A DNA stretch of 64,000 nucleotides from Agromyces tardus (GTDB taxonomy: Bacteria; Actinomycetota; Actinomycetes; Actinomycetales; Microbacteriaceae). The notes beneath the pieces were generated by a model. The model was not told the DNA's origin, ran no database searches, and worked only from the letters and a program-made list of their open reading frames with translations. Positions 1 through 10,300 of this stretch are shown in pieces; position 1 is the first letter of the stretch, and every line of letters starts with the position of its first letter. The DNA lies in NCBI RefSeq assembly GCF_003710805.1, contig NZ_RHHB01000006.1:1-64000 (forward strand), written 5' to 3'. A program made the position numbers and the translations under genes.

Positions 1-1037
1 CACCGGCCGCTGCACCTGCGCCGGCCGCCGCACCTGCTCCGGCCGCTGCCGCTGCTCCCGCGCCTGCCGCCGCTCCCGCGCCTGCCGCCGCTCCGGCCCC
101 TGCGGCCGCACCCGCGCCGACGGCTGCCAGCACTGGCGCGCATGCGGCATCGTCGGGCTACGTCACCCCGATCGTGCGCAAGCTCGCGAACGAGCAGGGC
201 GTCGACCTCGCGTCGGTCACCGGCACGGGCGTGGGCGGCCGCATCCGCAAGCAGGACATCCTGTCGGCCCAGGCTCCGGCCGCAGCCGAGGCGCCCGCGC
301 GCCAGCAGCTCGAGACGTCGCCGCTCCGCGGCACGACCGTGCCGATGACGCGCCTGCGCAAGGTCGTCGCCGAGCGCGCCGTCGTCTCGATGACGTCCAC
401 CGCGCAGCTCACGAGCGTGGTCGAGGTCGACGTCACCCGCATCGCGCGCCTGCGCGACAAGGTGAAGGGCGCGTTCCTCGAGAAGACCGGCAACAAGCTG
501 TCGTTCCTCCCGTTCTTCGCCCTCGCCGCCGCCGAGGCGCTGCGCGCCTACCCGATCATCAACTCGACGGTCGACGGCGACAGCATCGTCTACCCGGCCA
601 CCGAGAACATGAGCATCGCGGTCGACACCGAGCGCGGCCTGCTCACCCCGGTGATCCGCGACGCCGGTGAGCTCGACATCGCGGGCCTCGCCGCCCAGAT
701 CGCCGACCTCGCCGAGCGCACCCGCAACAACCAGCTCAAGCCCGACGAGCTCTCGGGCGGCACCTTCACCCTCACCAACACGGGGTCGCGCGGCGCGCTC
801 TTCGACACTCCCGTCGTGTTCCTGCCGCAGTCGGCGATCCTCGGCACGGGTGTCGTCGTGAAGCGCCCGGTCGTCGTGAGCCAGGACGGCTCGGAGGCGA
901 TCGCGATCCGCTCGATGGTCTACCTTGCCCTGTCGTACGATCACCGCATCATCGACGGCGCCGACGCGGCCCGCTTCCTGACGGCCGTCAAGGCCCGCCT
1001 CGAGGAGGGCGCATTCGAGGGCGACCTCGGCCTCTAG
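1..1037 (+). CDS. sucB: Dihydrolipoamide acyltransferase (E2) of a 2-oxo acid dehydrogenase, 5' truncated by window
   Basis: This is the C-terminal 344 residues of a lipoate-dependent acyltransferase that moves an acyl group from the lipoyl arm to CoA. The reading frame is open from base 3, so the lipoyl domain(s) and true start lie upstream. Residues 1-50 are an Ala/Pro linker. An E3-binding domain follows at about 55-92 (GYVTPIVRKLANEQGV, then GTGVGGRIRKQDI). The catalytic domain fills the rest, with the HxxxDG signature (SYDHRIIDG) near residue 314. A weak internal GTG at 174 is inside the E3-binding domain and is not the start. lipB-lipA lie 1.7 kb downstream and would make its cofactor. 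The symbol is the usual actinobacterial one; whether it serves pyruvate or 2-oxoglutarate dehydrogenase cannot be told here. Confidence 0.9.
   Translation, partial: PAAAPAPAAAPAPAAAAAPAPAAAPAPAAAPAPAAAPAPTAASTGAHAASSGYVTPIVRKLANEQGVDLASVTGTGVGGRIRKQDILSAQAPAAAEAPARQQLETSPLRGTTVPMTRLRKVVAERAVVSMTSTAQLTSVVEVDVTRIARLRDKVKGAFLEKTGNKLSFLPFFALAAAEALRAYPIINSTVDGDSIVYPATENMSIAVDTERGLLTPVIRDAGELDIAGLAAQIADLAERTRNNQLKPDELSGGTFTLTNTGSRGALFDTPVVFLPQSAILGTGVVVKRPVVVSQDGSEAIAIRSMVYLALSYDHRIIDGADAARFLTAVKARLEEGAFEGDLGL
54..107 (+). repeat. 18-bp tandem repeat in the Ala/Pro linker of E2
   Basis: The unit GCTCCCGCGCCTGCCGCC occurs exactly at 54-71 and 72-89, with a third diverged copy at 90-107. It encodes APAPAA. 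It is the usual flexible swinging-arm linker of E2 proteins and is prone to slippage and length variation. Confidence 0.8.
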
Positions 1038-2602
1038 TCGAACAGCTCACGCAGACGCCAACCGGCCTCGCTCCGCATCATGAGGAGCGAGGCCGGTTCG
1101 CGTTCGGCGTCGGCGTAGGGCACCTCGAGCAGCACGGCCGAACCCATGTCCGCGACCAGCATGATCGCACCGAGGTCGAACGGGTCGAGCGCACGATCAC
1201 CGTCGGCCGCGAGCATCGCCGCACGGTCCGAGGCCGCGATCGGGGAGCCCGCCTGCGCCACCGCCCCGACGCAGTCGACGTCTCGGGCGGCCAGGCAGCT
1301 CCCCCGCACCTCCAGCAACTCCGCGGCAGCCCGGACGGGGTCGACGTCACCCACGACTGCGCTCGCATCGATGACCTCGGCGGGCCGATCGGCCGGGGCG
1401 GACGGCGCGACGGCCGCCGCATCGGCAACCGGCTCGGATTCCGCGACGGACGCGGTGCCGCCGCTCGGTGGAACGAGCGTCAGCAGCACCGCGAGCATCG
1501 CGGCCCCGACGCCTCCGGCGACGACGAGCTGCCGACGGCGTGACGACACGATCGCGGCCATGCGCCCGCGCAGCGCCCGGGTCGACAGTCCGTCGGCCGC
1601 GGCAGCAGCTTCGTCGACGAGATGGGCGGGCAGCTGAGCGAGCGATGCCATCTGCCGAAATCGAGTGGTGCTCGGCGCGCCAGTGACCATGCCGGCGGCG
1701 GGGTCGAGCAGCTCCGCGCGCCGGACGACGGCCGCCGCGGGCGACACGCGAGCCGGCACGGCCGGTGCGCGCCCGGGCGCTGCGACGCCGGAGATCGGTG
1801 CCGCCGGTGCGACCTCGAAGATCGCTCGCTCGAGCTGCTCGCCGCACGTCTCGAACGGACGACGGTCGAGTGAGGCGCGGATCACCCGCTCGCAGCCGGC
1901 CAACGCTCCGGCGGGGATCGTCGCGGCGGCGACGTCCTCGACGAGTCGGAGCAGTGCAGTCTCACCCTCCCGCAGGAGCGCGACACGACCCGGGCCGGCG
2001 GGAGCCTCGGTGAGCCGTCGGACCGAGCCGAGACCGATGACACGCGGACGGCCCCGCTCGTCGAGCAGGACGTCGGCCGCCGAGAGCCGGGCGTGCACGA
2101 ATCCGCGGCGCTCGAGCTCGCGCAGGGCCTGCACGATCGGCGCGAGCAGGGTGACCGCCTCGCCGGCCAGGAACGTGCGCTCCCCCAGCAGCTGCGCGAG
2201 CGCCGGCCCGGGGATCCGCTCGACGGCGAGGCAGGTGCGGCCGTCGTCGAGGGCGGCGACGTCGACGAGCGAGGGCGTCGAGCCCGAGGCATCCGACGCC
2301 ATCACCTCGATCTCGGTCGCGATGACCTCGTCGGACGCCGACGCGTCGTACACGCGGAGCGCGACGAGCGGCCGGGCGGCCGGCGGCGTGTCGGGCTCGG
2401 ACCGCCCGAACGCGCCGCCCGGATCCACCGTCGCGAGGTACACGTCGGCCCGATCGCCGGACGCGATGCGTCGCAGCACGCGGTATCCGGCCACCGCTCC
2501 CTCGATCGGAGGGGACTCGTTCCGGGTCCAGCGGGACTGCGCGGACGACGGCGCCGCATGGTCGACGGGCGGGCGCGCGCTTCTCCGGCTCGAACGGCTC
2601 AT
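1034..2602 (-). CDS. Membrane-anchored protein kinase-like protein (degenerate kinase fold)
   Basis: This 522-residue protein has an N-terminal kinase-like domain (about 41-290), a single transmembrane helix (about 357-377, [19 protein letters not shown]) and an outer C-terminal domain of about 140 residues. The kinase fold is recognisable but catalytic positions are altered. The glycine loop reads [12 protein letters not shown], the VAIK lysine is replaced in VALRV, the HRD loop is [11 protein letters not shown] and DFG is GLG. It therefore probably binds partners rather than phosphorylating them. The start at 2602 is chosen because AGGAT lies 6 nt upstream; an ATG at 2647 would add 15 mostly Arg residues. 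Its stop overlaps the sucB stop in a shared CTAG. A strong inverted repeat lies inside its last codons. Confidence 0.8.
   Translation of the reverse strand: MSRSSRRSARPPVDHAAPSSAQSRWTRNESPPIEGAVAGYRVLRRIASGDRADVYLATVDPGGAFGRSEPDTPPAARPLVALRVYDASASDEVIATEIEVMASDASGSTPSLVDVAALDDGRTCLAVERIPGPALAQLLGERTFLAGEAVTLLAPIVQALRELERRGFVHARLSAADVLLDERGRPRVIGLGSVRRLTEAPAGPGRVALLREGETALLRLVEDVAAATIPAGALAGCERVIRASLDRRPFETCGEQLERAIFEVAPAAPISGVAAPGRAPAVPARVSPAAAVVRRAELLDPAAGMVTGAPSTTRFRQMASLAQLPAHLVDEAAAAADGLSTRALRGRMAAIVSSRRRQLVVAGGVGAAMLAVLLTLVPPSGGTASVAESEPVADAAAVAPSAPADRPAEVIDASAVVGDVDPVRAAAELLEVRGSCLAARDVDCVGAVAQAGSPIAASDRAAMLAADGDRALDPFDLGAIMLVADMGSAVLLEVPYADAEREPASLLMMRSEAGWRLRELFD
1060..1098 (+). terminator. 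Inverted repeat, probable sucB terminator
   Basis: A perfect 15-bp stem (1060-1074 with 1084-1098) has a 9-nt loop. It begins 22 nt after the sucB stop and lies within the 3' coding part of the opposing gene. There is no U-tract, as is usual for high-GC actinobacteria. Confidence 0.6.
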
Positions 2603-2697
2603 GGTGCGATCCTCACGCCGACGCCGCGCCCGTCGCATCCGTCGCACTCGCCGGTGGAAGCGGCCCGAAGGCGGCCGGATGTCGAGGAGGAGTCGCC

Positions 2698-2709
2698 TAG
2701 ACTTGGCCC
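2698..2709 (+). promoter_or_regulatory. Leaderless promoter of lipB
   Basis: TAGACT at 2698-2703 matches an actinobacterial -10 element and ends 6 nt before the lipB ATG. There is no usable ribosome binding site, so the transcript probably starts at or next to the start codon. Confidence 0.55.
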
Positions 2710-3345
2710 ATGCTCGACTTCGTCGTCGCGGGGCTAAGCGCCAACTCCGTGCCGTACAGCGAGGGACTCTCCCTGCAGCGCGCCGTCCATCAGGCGGTGG
2801 TCTCCGGTCAGCGGCCGGACACCGTCATCCTCCTCGAACACGATCCCGTGTACACCGCAGGCAAGCGCACGTCGCCCGACGAGAGGCCGACCGACGGCAC
2901 TCCCGTCGTCGACGTCGATCGCGGCGGCAAGATCACGTGGCACGGTCCGGGCCAGCTCGTCGGCTACCCGATCCTGCGCCTGTCGGAGCCCATCGACGTC
3001 GTCGGCTACGTGCGGCGCCTCGAGGGGATCCTCATCGACGTGCTCGCCGAGTTCGGCATCGAGGGCAGCCGCGTCGACGGCCGCTCCGGAGTGTGGATCG
3101 TCGGCGACGGCCGCGACGAGAAGATCGCCGCGATCGGCATCCGCGTCGAAGGGGGCGTGACCATGCACGGCTTCGCCCTCAACTGCAGCAACTCCCTGGA
3201 GCCGTACGGGCGCATCGTCGCGTGCGGCATCCGGGACGCGGGCGTCACCACCATGTCGCGCGTGCTCGGCCGCACGGTCGAGCCGTCGGAGCTCGTCGAG
3301 CCCGTGCAGCGCCGCCTCACCGCCGAGCTGGCGGTGACGGCATGA
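2710..3345 (+). CDS. lipB: Octanoyl-ACP:protein octanoyltransferase
   Basis: LipB moves the octanoyl group from acyl carrier protein to the lysine of lipoyl domains, the first step of lipoate assembly. The 211 residues show the [17 protein letters not shown] motif, the catalytic lysine region [11 protein letters not shown] and the catalytic cysteine region VACGIRDAG. It starts with ATG directly after a -10-like element and overlaps lipA by ATGA. With sucB nearby, the locus makes and uses lipoate. Length and motifs are normal for the family. Confidence 0.95.
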   Translation: MLDFVVAGLSANSVPYSEGLSLQRAVHQAVVSGQRPDTVILLEHDPVYTAGKRTSPDERPTDGTPVVDVDRGGKITWHGPGQLVGYPILRLSEPIDVVGYVRRLEGILIDVLAEFGIEGSRVDGRSGVWIVGDGRDEKIAAIGIRVEGGVTMHGFALNCSNSLEPYGRIVACGIRDAGVTTMSRVLGRTVEPSELVEPVQRRLTAELAVTA

Positions 3346-4331
3346 GCGCCGCACCCGACGGGCGGCGGATGCTGCGCCTCGAGGTCCGCAACGCGCAGAC
3401 CCCGATCGAGCGCAAGCCCGAGTGGATCAAGACCCGCGCGAAGATGGGCCCCGAGTACCGCCAGCTGCAGCAGCTCGTGAAGAGCGAGGAGCTCCACACC
3501 GTCTGCCAGGAGGCGGGCTGTCCGAACATCTACGAGTGCTGGGAGGACCGCGAGGCCACCTTCCTCATCGGCGGCTCGCAGTGCACGCGGCGCTGCGACT
3601 TCTGCCAGATCGACACGGGCAAGCCCGCCGACTACGACGTCGACGAGCCGAGGCGGGTCGCCGAGTCGGTCGTACGGATGCAGCTGCGATACTCCACCGT
3701 GACGGGCGTCGCGCGCGACGACCTCCCCGATGAGGGCGCCTGGCTGTACGCCGAGACGATCCGGGAGATCCACCGCCAGTCGCCCGGCACCGGCGTCGAG
3801 ATCCTCGTGCCCGACTTCTCCGGGAACCCCGAGCTGCTCGCCGAGGTCTTCTCCGCGCGGCCCGAGGTGTTCGCGCACAACGTCGAGACGGTGCCGCGCA
3901 TCTTCAAGCGGATCCGGCCTGCGTTCCGCTACGAGCGCTCGCTCGACGTCATCACGCAGGGCCGCGACGCGGGCCTCATCACGAAGTCGAACCTCATCCT
4001 CGGCATGGGCGAGGAGCGCGCCGAGGTCTCGCAGGCCCTGCAGGACCTGCACGACGCGGGGACCGACATCATCACGATCACGCAGTACCTCCGGCCCAGC
4101 CCCCGACACCTCCCGGTGGACCGCTGGGTGCGGCCCGAGGAGTTCGTGGAGCTCAAGGAGGAGGCGGAGCAGATCGGATTCCTCGGTGTGCTCGCGGGCC
4201 CGCTCGTGCGCTCCTCCTATCGTGCGGGGCGTCTCTGGGCGCAGTCGATGCACGCGAAGGGTCGCGCGCTCCCCGAGGAACTGTCCCACCTCGCCGACGC
4301 GTCCCTCGGGTTCGCGCAGGCGGTCGGCTGA
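3342..4331 (+). CDS. lipA: Lipoyl synthase (radical SAM)
   Basis: LipA inserts two sulfurs into protein-bound octanoyl groups. The 329-residue protein has the auxiliary cluster motif ([13 protein letters not shown]), the radical SAM motif CTRRCDFC and the C-terminal RSSYRA motif. Its start codon overlaps the lipB stop (ATGA), so the two are translationally coupled. The frame stays open far upstream, over the preceding antisense gene and lipB, but that extension has no homology. Function is assigned with high certainty from motifs and neighbour. Confidence 0.96.
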   Translation: MSAAPDGRRMLRLEVRNAQTPIERKPEWIKTRAKMGPEYRQLQQLVKSEELHTVCQEAGCPNIYECWEDREATFLIGGSQCTRRCDFCQIDTGKPADYDVDEPRRVAESVVRMQLRYSTVTGVARDDLPDEGAWLYAETIREIHRQSPGTGVEILVPDFSGNPELLAEVFSARPEVFAHNVETVPRIFKRIRPAFRYERSLDVITQGRDAGLITKSNLILGMGEERAEVSQALQDLHDAGTDIITITQYLRPSPRHLPVDRWVRPEEFVELKEEAEQIGFLGVLAGPLVRSSYRAGRLWAQSMHAKGRALPEELSHLADASLGFAQAVG

Positions 4332-4338
4332 CGCCGGC

Positions 4339-4382
4339 GGGGACCCCGTCGCCGTCGGCGAACACGTCGGGACGGGGCCCCC
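4339..4382 (+). terminator. Inverted repeat after lipA
   Basis: A 12-bp stem with one mismatch (4339-4350 with 4371-4382) has a 20-nt, partly self-complementary loop. It lies between the lipA stop and the leaderless promoter of the next gene. Confidence 0.45.
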
Positions 4383-4403
4383 ACCGCCGCTATCCTTGAC
4401 ACC

Positions 4404-5126
4404 ATGGCACGCACCAAGGACGCATCGTCCGCTCCGAAGGCTCCGAAGGAGCCCGGCCGCATGAAGCAGATGTGGCAGGTCTTCCAGATGACCCGCCGCT
4501 ACGACTCGAGCGCGCAGTGGCTCATGCTGCTCGGCTTCCTCGGCCCGATCGTCCTCAGCCTCGTGCTGGCGCTCTGGCTCGGCGAGGGCAACGGCCTCAT
4601 CATCGCCCTCTGGATCATCTCCGGCGTGCTCGCCGGCCTGCTCCTCGCCCTCGTCATCCTCGGCCGTCGCGCCGAGCGCGCCGCGTACTCGCAGATCGAC
4701 GGCCAGCCCGGCGCGGTCGGCGCGGTGCTCCGCAGCGGCCTCCGCGGCGGATGGGTCGGCAACGAGATGCCCGTCGCCGTGAACGGCAAGACACAGGACG
4801 CCGTGTACCGCGCCGTCGGGCGCGGCGGCGTCGTGCTCATCAGCGAGGGCCCGCAGTCGCGCACGAAGCGCATGCTCGACGACGAGCAGCGCAAGGTCGC
4901 CCGCGTGCTCCCCAACGTGCCGATCACGCAGGTCTCGGTGGGTCACGAAGAGGGATCGGTGCAGCTCTACAAGCTCGCCGCCACGCTCCGCAAGACCAAG
5001 CGCTCGCTCACGAAGCCCGAGGTGCTCGCGGTCTCGAACCGCCTCAACTCCCTGCAGTCGTCGCTGCCGATCCCCAAGGGCATCGACCCGATGAAGGTGC
5101 GAGCGCAGCGCGGCAAGATGCGCTGA
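4404..5126 (+). CDS. DUF4191-type integral membrane protein
   Basis: This 240-residue protein of unknown function has a basic, Lys/Pro-rich N-terminus (about 30 residues) and two adjacent transmembrane helices (about 34-54 and 59-80). A long cytoplasmic C-terminal domain follows, containing the conserved stretch RTKRMLDDEQRKVARVLPNV. In actinobacteria this family typically sits directly after lipA, as it does here. TATCCT at 4391-4396 ends 7 nt before the ATG, so the mRNA is probably leaderless. It ends at a hairpin shared with the convergent RDD gene. Confidence 0.85.
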   Translation: MARTKDASSAPKAPKEPGRMKQMWQVFQMTRRYDSSAQWLMLLGFLGPIVLSLVLALWLGEGNGLIIALWIISGVLAGLLLALVILGRRAERAAYSQIDGQPGAVGAVLRSGLRGGWVGNEMPVAVNGKTQDAVYRAVGRGGVVLISEGPQSRTKRMLDDEQRKVARVLPNVPITQVSVGHEEGSVQLYKLAATLRKTKRSLTKPEVLAVSNRLNSLQSSLPIPKGIDPMKVRAQRGKMR

Positions 5127-5149
5127 CCACTCTCCTTCGGCGTCACGCA

Positions 5150-5180
5150 CGCGGCATCCGTTCACCGAGCGGATGCCGCG
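5150..5180. terminator. Bidirectional terminator hairpin
   Basis: A perfect 11-bp stem (5150-5160 with 5170-5180) has a 9-nt loop. It sits between two converging genes, and both stem arms carry the locally common GGCATCCG word. Confidence 0.65.
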
Positions 5181-5187
5181 CGGTCGT

Positions 5188-5622
5188 TCACCCGCGGATG
5201 AGCACCGTTCCCGCCACCTTGTCGTGGAACCCGCGCTGGTCGGAGTCCCACACGAGCGCCGGCAGCACGATCACGAGCAGGAGGGTGCGTACGATGGGGC
5301 GCCACGGACCGACCCAGCCGCCGCCGACCGGCACGACGCGCATGCCCAGCACCCGGTGTCCGATGCTGCCGCCGATCGTCGGGATGAAGAGGATCTGCAT
5401 CACGGCGAACACGCCGAGGGTCGCCCATGACTGCGCCGTGCTGGCGTAGGGGCCGGCGAGCAGCGCGATGACGTTGGCGATCGCCCAGTCGACGGCGATG
5501 GCCGCGAGCCGTCTGCCGACGCGGCCTACGGAGCCCACGCCCTGCTCGGGAAGTCCGAGCCGCTCCCCCGGCCAGCGACTCGGTTCGATGGCTCCGGACG
5601 CGGGGGCAGCGGGGTCGGGCAT
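5188..5622 (-). CDS. RDD-family membrane protein
   Basis: This 144-residue protein has three predicted hydrophobic segments (about 40-60, 67-90 and a segment near 105-125). The RDD arrangement is visible: a conserved Arg in the first segment (VGRVGRRLAAIAVDWAIA) and an Asp/Lys pair near the end (RGFHDKVAGTV). RDD proteins are small membrane proteins of poorly known, possibly transport-related function. The ATG is preceded 6 nt upstream by TAGAAT (5629-5634), suggesting a leaderless transcript. It sits between DUF4191 and glnA on the opposite strand, a common actinobacterial order. Confidence 0.85.
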   Translation of the reverse strand: MPDPAAPASGAIEPSRWPGERLGLPEQGVGSVGRVGRRLAAIAVDWAIANVIALLAGPYASTAQSWATLGVFAVMQILFIPTIGGSIGHRVLGMRVVPVGGGWVGPWRPIVRTLLLVIVLPALVWDSDQRGFHDKVAGTVLIRG

Positions 5623-5760
5623 TGATCGATTCTACCGATCGACGACGGCGTAACATGGCCGAAACATTCCGGTCACGGTCGGGAAACCGCCTCGGGCTAG
5701 CGTCAGTCACGGTCGAACGACTGCGATTCGCCCCCTACCCGCCTCTTGGAGCTGCTTCAC

Positions 5761-7185
5761 ATGTTCAGTGATTCATCCGAAGTCCTCAAGTTCATCAAGG
5801 AGACGGACGTCAAGTTCCTTGACATCCGCTTCACCGACCTCCCGGGCGTGCAGCAGCACTTCAACATCCCGGCGTCGACCGTCGACGAGGAGTTCTTCAC
5901 CGTCGGCCAGCTCTTCGACGGCTCGTCGATTCGCGGCTTCGCGAACATCCACGAGTCCGACATGCAGCTCATCCCCGACGTGTCGACCGCGTACATCGAC
6001 CCCTTCCGGGCCGAGCGCACGCTGATCATGGTGTTCGACATCTACAACCCGCGCAACGGCGAGATCTACGCCAAGGACCCGCGCCAGGTCGCCAAGAAGG
6101 CGGAGAAGTACCTTGCGTCGACGGGCATCGCCGACACGGCGTTCTTCGCTCCCGAGGCGGAGTTCTACATCTTCGACGACGTGCGCTACGAGGTGAAGCA
6201 GAACGCGAGCTTCTACTCGGTCGACTCGGAGGAGGGCGCGTGGAACTCGGGCCGCACCGAAGAGGGCGGCAACCTCGGCAACAAGACCCCGTACAAGGGC
6301 GGGTACTTCCCGGTCTCCCCCGTCGACAAGCAGGCCGACCTGCGCGACGACATCTCGCTCAAGCTCATCGAGGCGGGACTCATCCTCGAGCGCGCGCACC
6401 ACGAGGTGGGCACGGGCGGACAGGCCGAGATCAACTACCGCTTCGACACCATGGTGCACGCGGCCGACGACATCCTGAAGTTCAAGTACATCGTCAAGAA
6501 CACCGCCGACCAGTGGGGCAAGACCGCCACGTTCATGCCGAAGCCGCTCTTCGGCGACAACGGTTCGGGCATGCACACCCACCAGTCGCTCTGGAACGAG
6601 GGCAAGCCCCTGTTCTACGACGAGGCCGGCTACGGCGGCCTGTCCGACGTGGCTCGCTGGTACATCGGCGGCCTGCTCAAGCACGCGCCGGCGGTCCTCG
6701 CGTTCACCAACCCCACGGTGAACTCGTACCACCGCCTGGTGCCCGGCTTCGAGGCACCCGTCAACCTCGTGTACTCGGCCGGCAACCGCTCCGCGGCGAT
6801 CCGCATCCCGATCACGGGCACCAACCCCAAGGCCAAGCGCATCGAGTTCCGCGCACCGGATGCCTCGGGCAACCCGTACCTCGCCTTCGCGGCGCAGCTC
6901 ATGGCGGGCCTCGACGGCATCAAGAACCGCATCGAGCCGCACGAGCCCGTCGACAAGGACCTCTACGAGCTCCCGCCCGAGGAGGCCAAGTCGATCCCGC
7001 AGGTTCCCGGCACGCTCGACGCCGTGCTCGACGCGCTCGAGGCCGACCACGACTTCCTCCTCGAGGGCGGCGTGTTCACCCGCGAGCTGATCGAGACGTG
7101 GATCGACTACAAGCGCGAGAAGGAGATCAAGCCGCTCGCGCAGCGTCCGCACCCCTTCGAGTTCGAGCTGTACTACGGCGTCTGA
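5761..7185 (+). CDS. glnA: Type I glutamine synthetase
   Basis: It makes glutamine from glutamate, ammonia and ATP as a dodecamer, the main ammonium-assimilating enzyme. At 474 residues it is full length. Visible motifs are DGSSIRGF (about 53), the ATP-binding [12 protein letters not shown] (about 260) and NRSAAIRIP (about 343). The adenylylation loop has Tyr at about 402 ([10 protein letters not shown]), which fits control by the glnE product encoded convergently. The ATG at 5761 follows a TTGGAG ribosome site; an in-frame codon at 5746 is less likely. A long perfect palindrome follows the stop. Confidence 0.96.
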   Translation: MFSDSSEVLKFIKETDVKFLDIRFTDLPGVQQHFNIPASTVDEEFFTVGQLFDGSSIRGFANIHESDMQLIPDVSTAYIDPFRAERTLIMVFDIYNPRNGEIYAKDPRQVAKKAEKYLASTGIADTAFFAPEAEFYIFDDVRYEVKQNASFYSVDSEEGAWNSGRTEEGGNLGNKTPYKGGYFPVSPVDKQADLRDDISLKLIEAGLILERAHHEVGTGGQAEINYRFDTMVHAADDILKFKYIVKNTADQWGKTATFMPKPLFGDNGSGMHTHQSLWNEGKPLFYDEAGYGGLSDVARWYIGGLLKHAPAVLAFTNPTVNSYHRLVPGFEAPVNLVYSAGNRSAAIRIPITGTNPKAKRIEFRAPDASGNPYLAFAAQLMAGLDGIKNRIEPHEPVDKDLYELPPEEAKSIPQVPGTLDAVLDALEADHDFLLEGGVFTRELIETWIDYKREKEIKPLAQRPHPFEFELYYGV

Positions 7186-7205
7186 TCCCCGACAGACCCC
7201 CCAGG

Positions 7206-7243
7206 ACGAGGGCCCGCATCGCGATCGCGATGCGGGCCCTCGT
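7206..7243. terminator. 38-bp perfect palindrome between glnA and glnE
   Basis: Bases 7206-7224 are the exact reverse complement of 7225-7243. As RNA this folds into a 17-bp stem with a GATC loop in either direction. It lies 20 nt after the glnA stop and about 60 nt past the convergent glnE stop, so it can end transcription from both sides. Confidence 0.75.
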
Positions 7244-7304
7244 TCGTCGTGCGGCCGCCGCAGCTCGGTCGAGCATCGTCACCCGGGGCCGCGACCCGCG
7301 GCAG

Positions 7305-10300
7305 TCAACCGGTGGTGGGCTCGCGACGCGCCTCGAGGCCGTAGAACCCGCGGTCGAAAACGGCCCTCGCCCGGCGGGTCACCTGCAGGTAGTCGGTCTC
7401 GAGCCGAGTGGCGGAGCCGGGCGGGTACCCCATGATCCGGGCGACGCCTTCGAGCTGCGTGCGCTCCACCGGGAGCACGTCGGTCGTACGATCGAGCCAG
7501 AGCGTGAGCGCCGAGCGAGCCCGTGACGCGAACACCCAGGCCGTGCGGAGCGTGTCCGCGTCGGAGTCCTCGACGAGCCCGGCGACGACCGACTCGTGCA
7601 GCGCGTCGAGCGTCGACGTGGTGCGGAGCGCCGGGATGGTGGCCGCGTGCTCGAGCTGGATCAGCTGCACGAACCACTCCACATCGCTCAGTGATCCGCG
7701 GCCCAGCTTGAGGTGCCGCGTGGGATCGGCGCCCTGCGGCAGCCGCTCGTTCTCGACGCGCGCCTTGATGCGCTTCACCTCGCGGATGTCGGTCTCGGAG
7801 ATCTGCGCGGGATAGCGCACGCTGTCGGCGAGCTCGGTGAAGTCGCGGATCAGCGGCTCGTCGCCCGCCACGCCGCGCGCTCGGAGCAGCGCCTGCGCCT
7901 CCCAGGTGAGCGACCAGCGGGCGTAGTACGCGCGGTATGCGTCGAGGGAGCGCGCCACGACGCCGTTGCGTCCCTCGGGGCGCAGGTCGGCGTCGAGCTC
8001 GAACGGCAGCCGCGCGTCCTCGCTGAGCCGCACGAGCTCGGCGACGATGCGCAGCGCCCGCGAGTGCGCGGCGTCGGGCGCGGCATCCGCCGGGCGGTAG
8101 ACGTAGATGATGTCGGCGTCGGAGCTGATGCCGAGCTCCCGGCCGCCGAAGCGGCCCATGCCGATGACGGCGAACTCGATGCCATCGGGATCGTCGCCTC
8201 GGATCGCGTGCACGAGCGACGCGATGTGGTTCTCGGTGACGTCGCTCAGCCCATGGCCGAGCTCTTCGACCGTGCACACGTCGAGGATCGCGGAGAGCGC
8301 GAGCCGGAGCACTTCGCGCCGGCGCACGGCGCGCAGCACCTTCGCGGCGGCGTCGACCTCGGTGTGGCGGGCGAGGACGGCGCGCGTCTCGTCACGGAGC
8401 GACGCGAGCGACCGCGGCCGGAGCTCCTCGAGGTCCTCGAGCCAGGCGACCGCCTCGGGGATGCGCTCGAGCAGCTCGCCGACGAACCGGGAGCCCGACA
8501 GGACGCGCGTGAGCCGCCGCGCGGCATCCGACGAGTCGCGGAGGAGCCGGAGGTACCAGTGCGTCGTGCCGAGCGCGTCGCTGAGCCGGCGGAACGCGAG
8601 GAGGCCGTAGTCGGGGTCGGCGCCCTCGGCGAACCAGGAGATGAGCACCGGCATGAGGTGCCGTTGGATCGTGGCCCGACGGGAGACGCCCGCCGTGAGG
8701 GCGCCGATGTGCGCGAGCGCGCCCTTCGGGTCGCGGAAGCCGATCGCGGCGAGCCGGGCCTCGGCCTGGCTGCTCGTGAGCCCGAGCCCGCTCGCCGGCA
8801 GCGCCGCCACCGCCGACAGGAGCGGGCGGTAGAAGAGCCGTTCGTGCAGGCCGCGGACCCGCTGCCGCGTGGTCATCCACAGTGCCGACAGGTCGCCGGC
8901 GGTGCGGGCGAGTCCCGACGCGCGCGCGAGCACTCGCAAGCCGTCCTCGTCGCGCGGCATGAGGTGCGTGCGCCGCAGCCGGGCGAGCTGCAGGCGGTGC
9001 TCGAGCACCCGGAGGATGCGGTAGTCGCGCGAGAACTCGGCGGCCTCCTCGCGGCCCACGTACCCGTGCTCGGCCAGCGCCGCGAGGGCCGGCAGGGTGC
9101 CCGGCTGTCGGATCGCCTCGTCGCCCGCGCCGTGCACGAGCTGGAGCAGCTGCACGGTGAACTCGATGTCGCGCAGGCCGCCCGGTCCGAGCTTCAACTG
9201 CACGTCGATCTCGTCGGCGGGGATGTGCTCGGTGACGCGCTCGCGCATGCGCTGCACGGATTCCACGAAGCCGTCGCGGCTCGAGCTCGACCACACCTTG
9301 GGCGCGACCCCCGCCGCGTATCGTTCGCCGAGCTCGAGGTCGCCCGCGAGCGGGCGCGCCTTCAGCAGCGCCTGGAACTCCCAGCTCTTGGCCCACCGCT
9401 CGTAGTACTGCAGGTGGGAGTCGAGGGTGCGCACGAGTGCGCCGTCCTTGCCCTCGGGGCGGAGGTTCGGATCGACCTCCCAGAGCGGCGGCTCGATGCC
9501 CGGTTCGCTGATGACGCGCATCGTGACCATGGCGAGTCGCGTGGCGATGTCGAGGGCGCGCGGCGTCGACACCGCCTCCTCGTCGGCGGATGCCGCGACG
9601 AAGATCACGTCGACATCGCTGACGTAGTTGAGCTCCCGGGCGCCCGCCTTGCCCATGCCGATGACGGCCAGCCGGGTGGCGGCGACCTCGGCTGCCGGAT
9701 ACCGGCCCGGGCCCGCAGGTTCGCCCTCGCCGCGGGCGACGACGCGTCGCGCGACCGCGATCGCCGCGTCGAGCACGGCTCCGGCGAGATCGGCGAGTCC
9801 CGTCGCGACGGCGTCGACCACCTCGACCGCGTCGGCGGCGCCCAGGTCGTAGGCCGCGAGTTCGGCGAGCAGGCGCCGGTACCGCACGCGCACGGCCTGC
9901 GCCGCCGGCTCGACGAGCGCCGTGCCCGACCCGGGTACGGCCTCGGCCGCCGCCAGGAGTTCGGCGCGAGCCGCCTCCACCGCGCGCGGCGGCGCCGGAT
10001 GCCGCTCGAGCACGTCGAGCTCGGCGGGATGCCGCGTGAAGAAGTCGGAGAGGCCACGGGACGCACCGACGACACGAGCGAGCCTCGTGGCGGCGTCGGG
10101 CACGGCGAGCAGCGCCGCGACGCGGTCGGGAGCGCGGTCGCGCAGGCGTTCGACGTCGGCGAGTGCCGCATCGGGATCGGCGGCGCGACCGAACGCCTCG
10201 AGCAGGGACTCCTGCTCGACGCCGGTCGCGTCACCCAGTCGCTCGAGTGCGGCAGCCGCCCGATCGAGGTCGAAGAACCCCGCGCGAGCGAGTCCGCCGA

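Noticed and set aside
1-120. Possible CRISPR or satellite because of periodic sequence
   Set aside because: It is a coding Ala/Pro linker with 18-bp units and no spacers.
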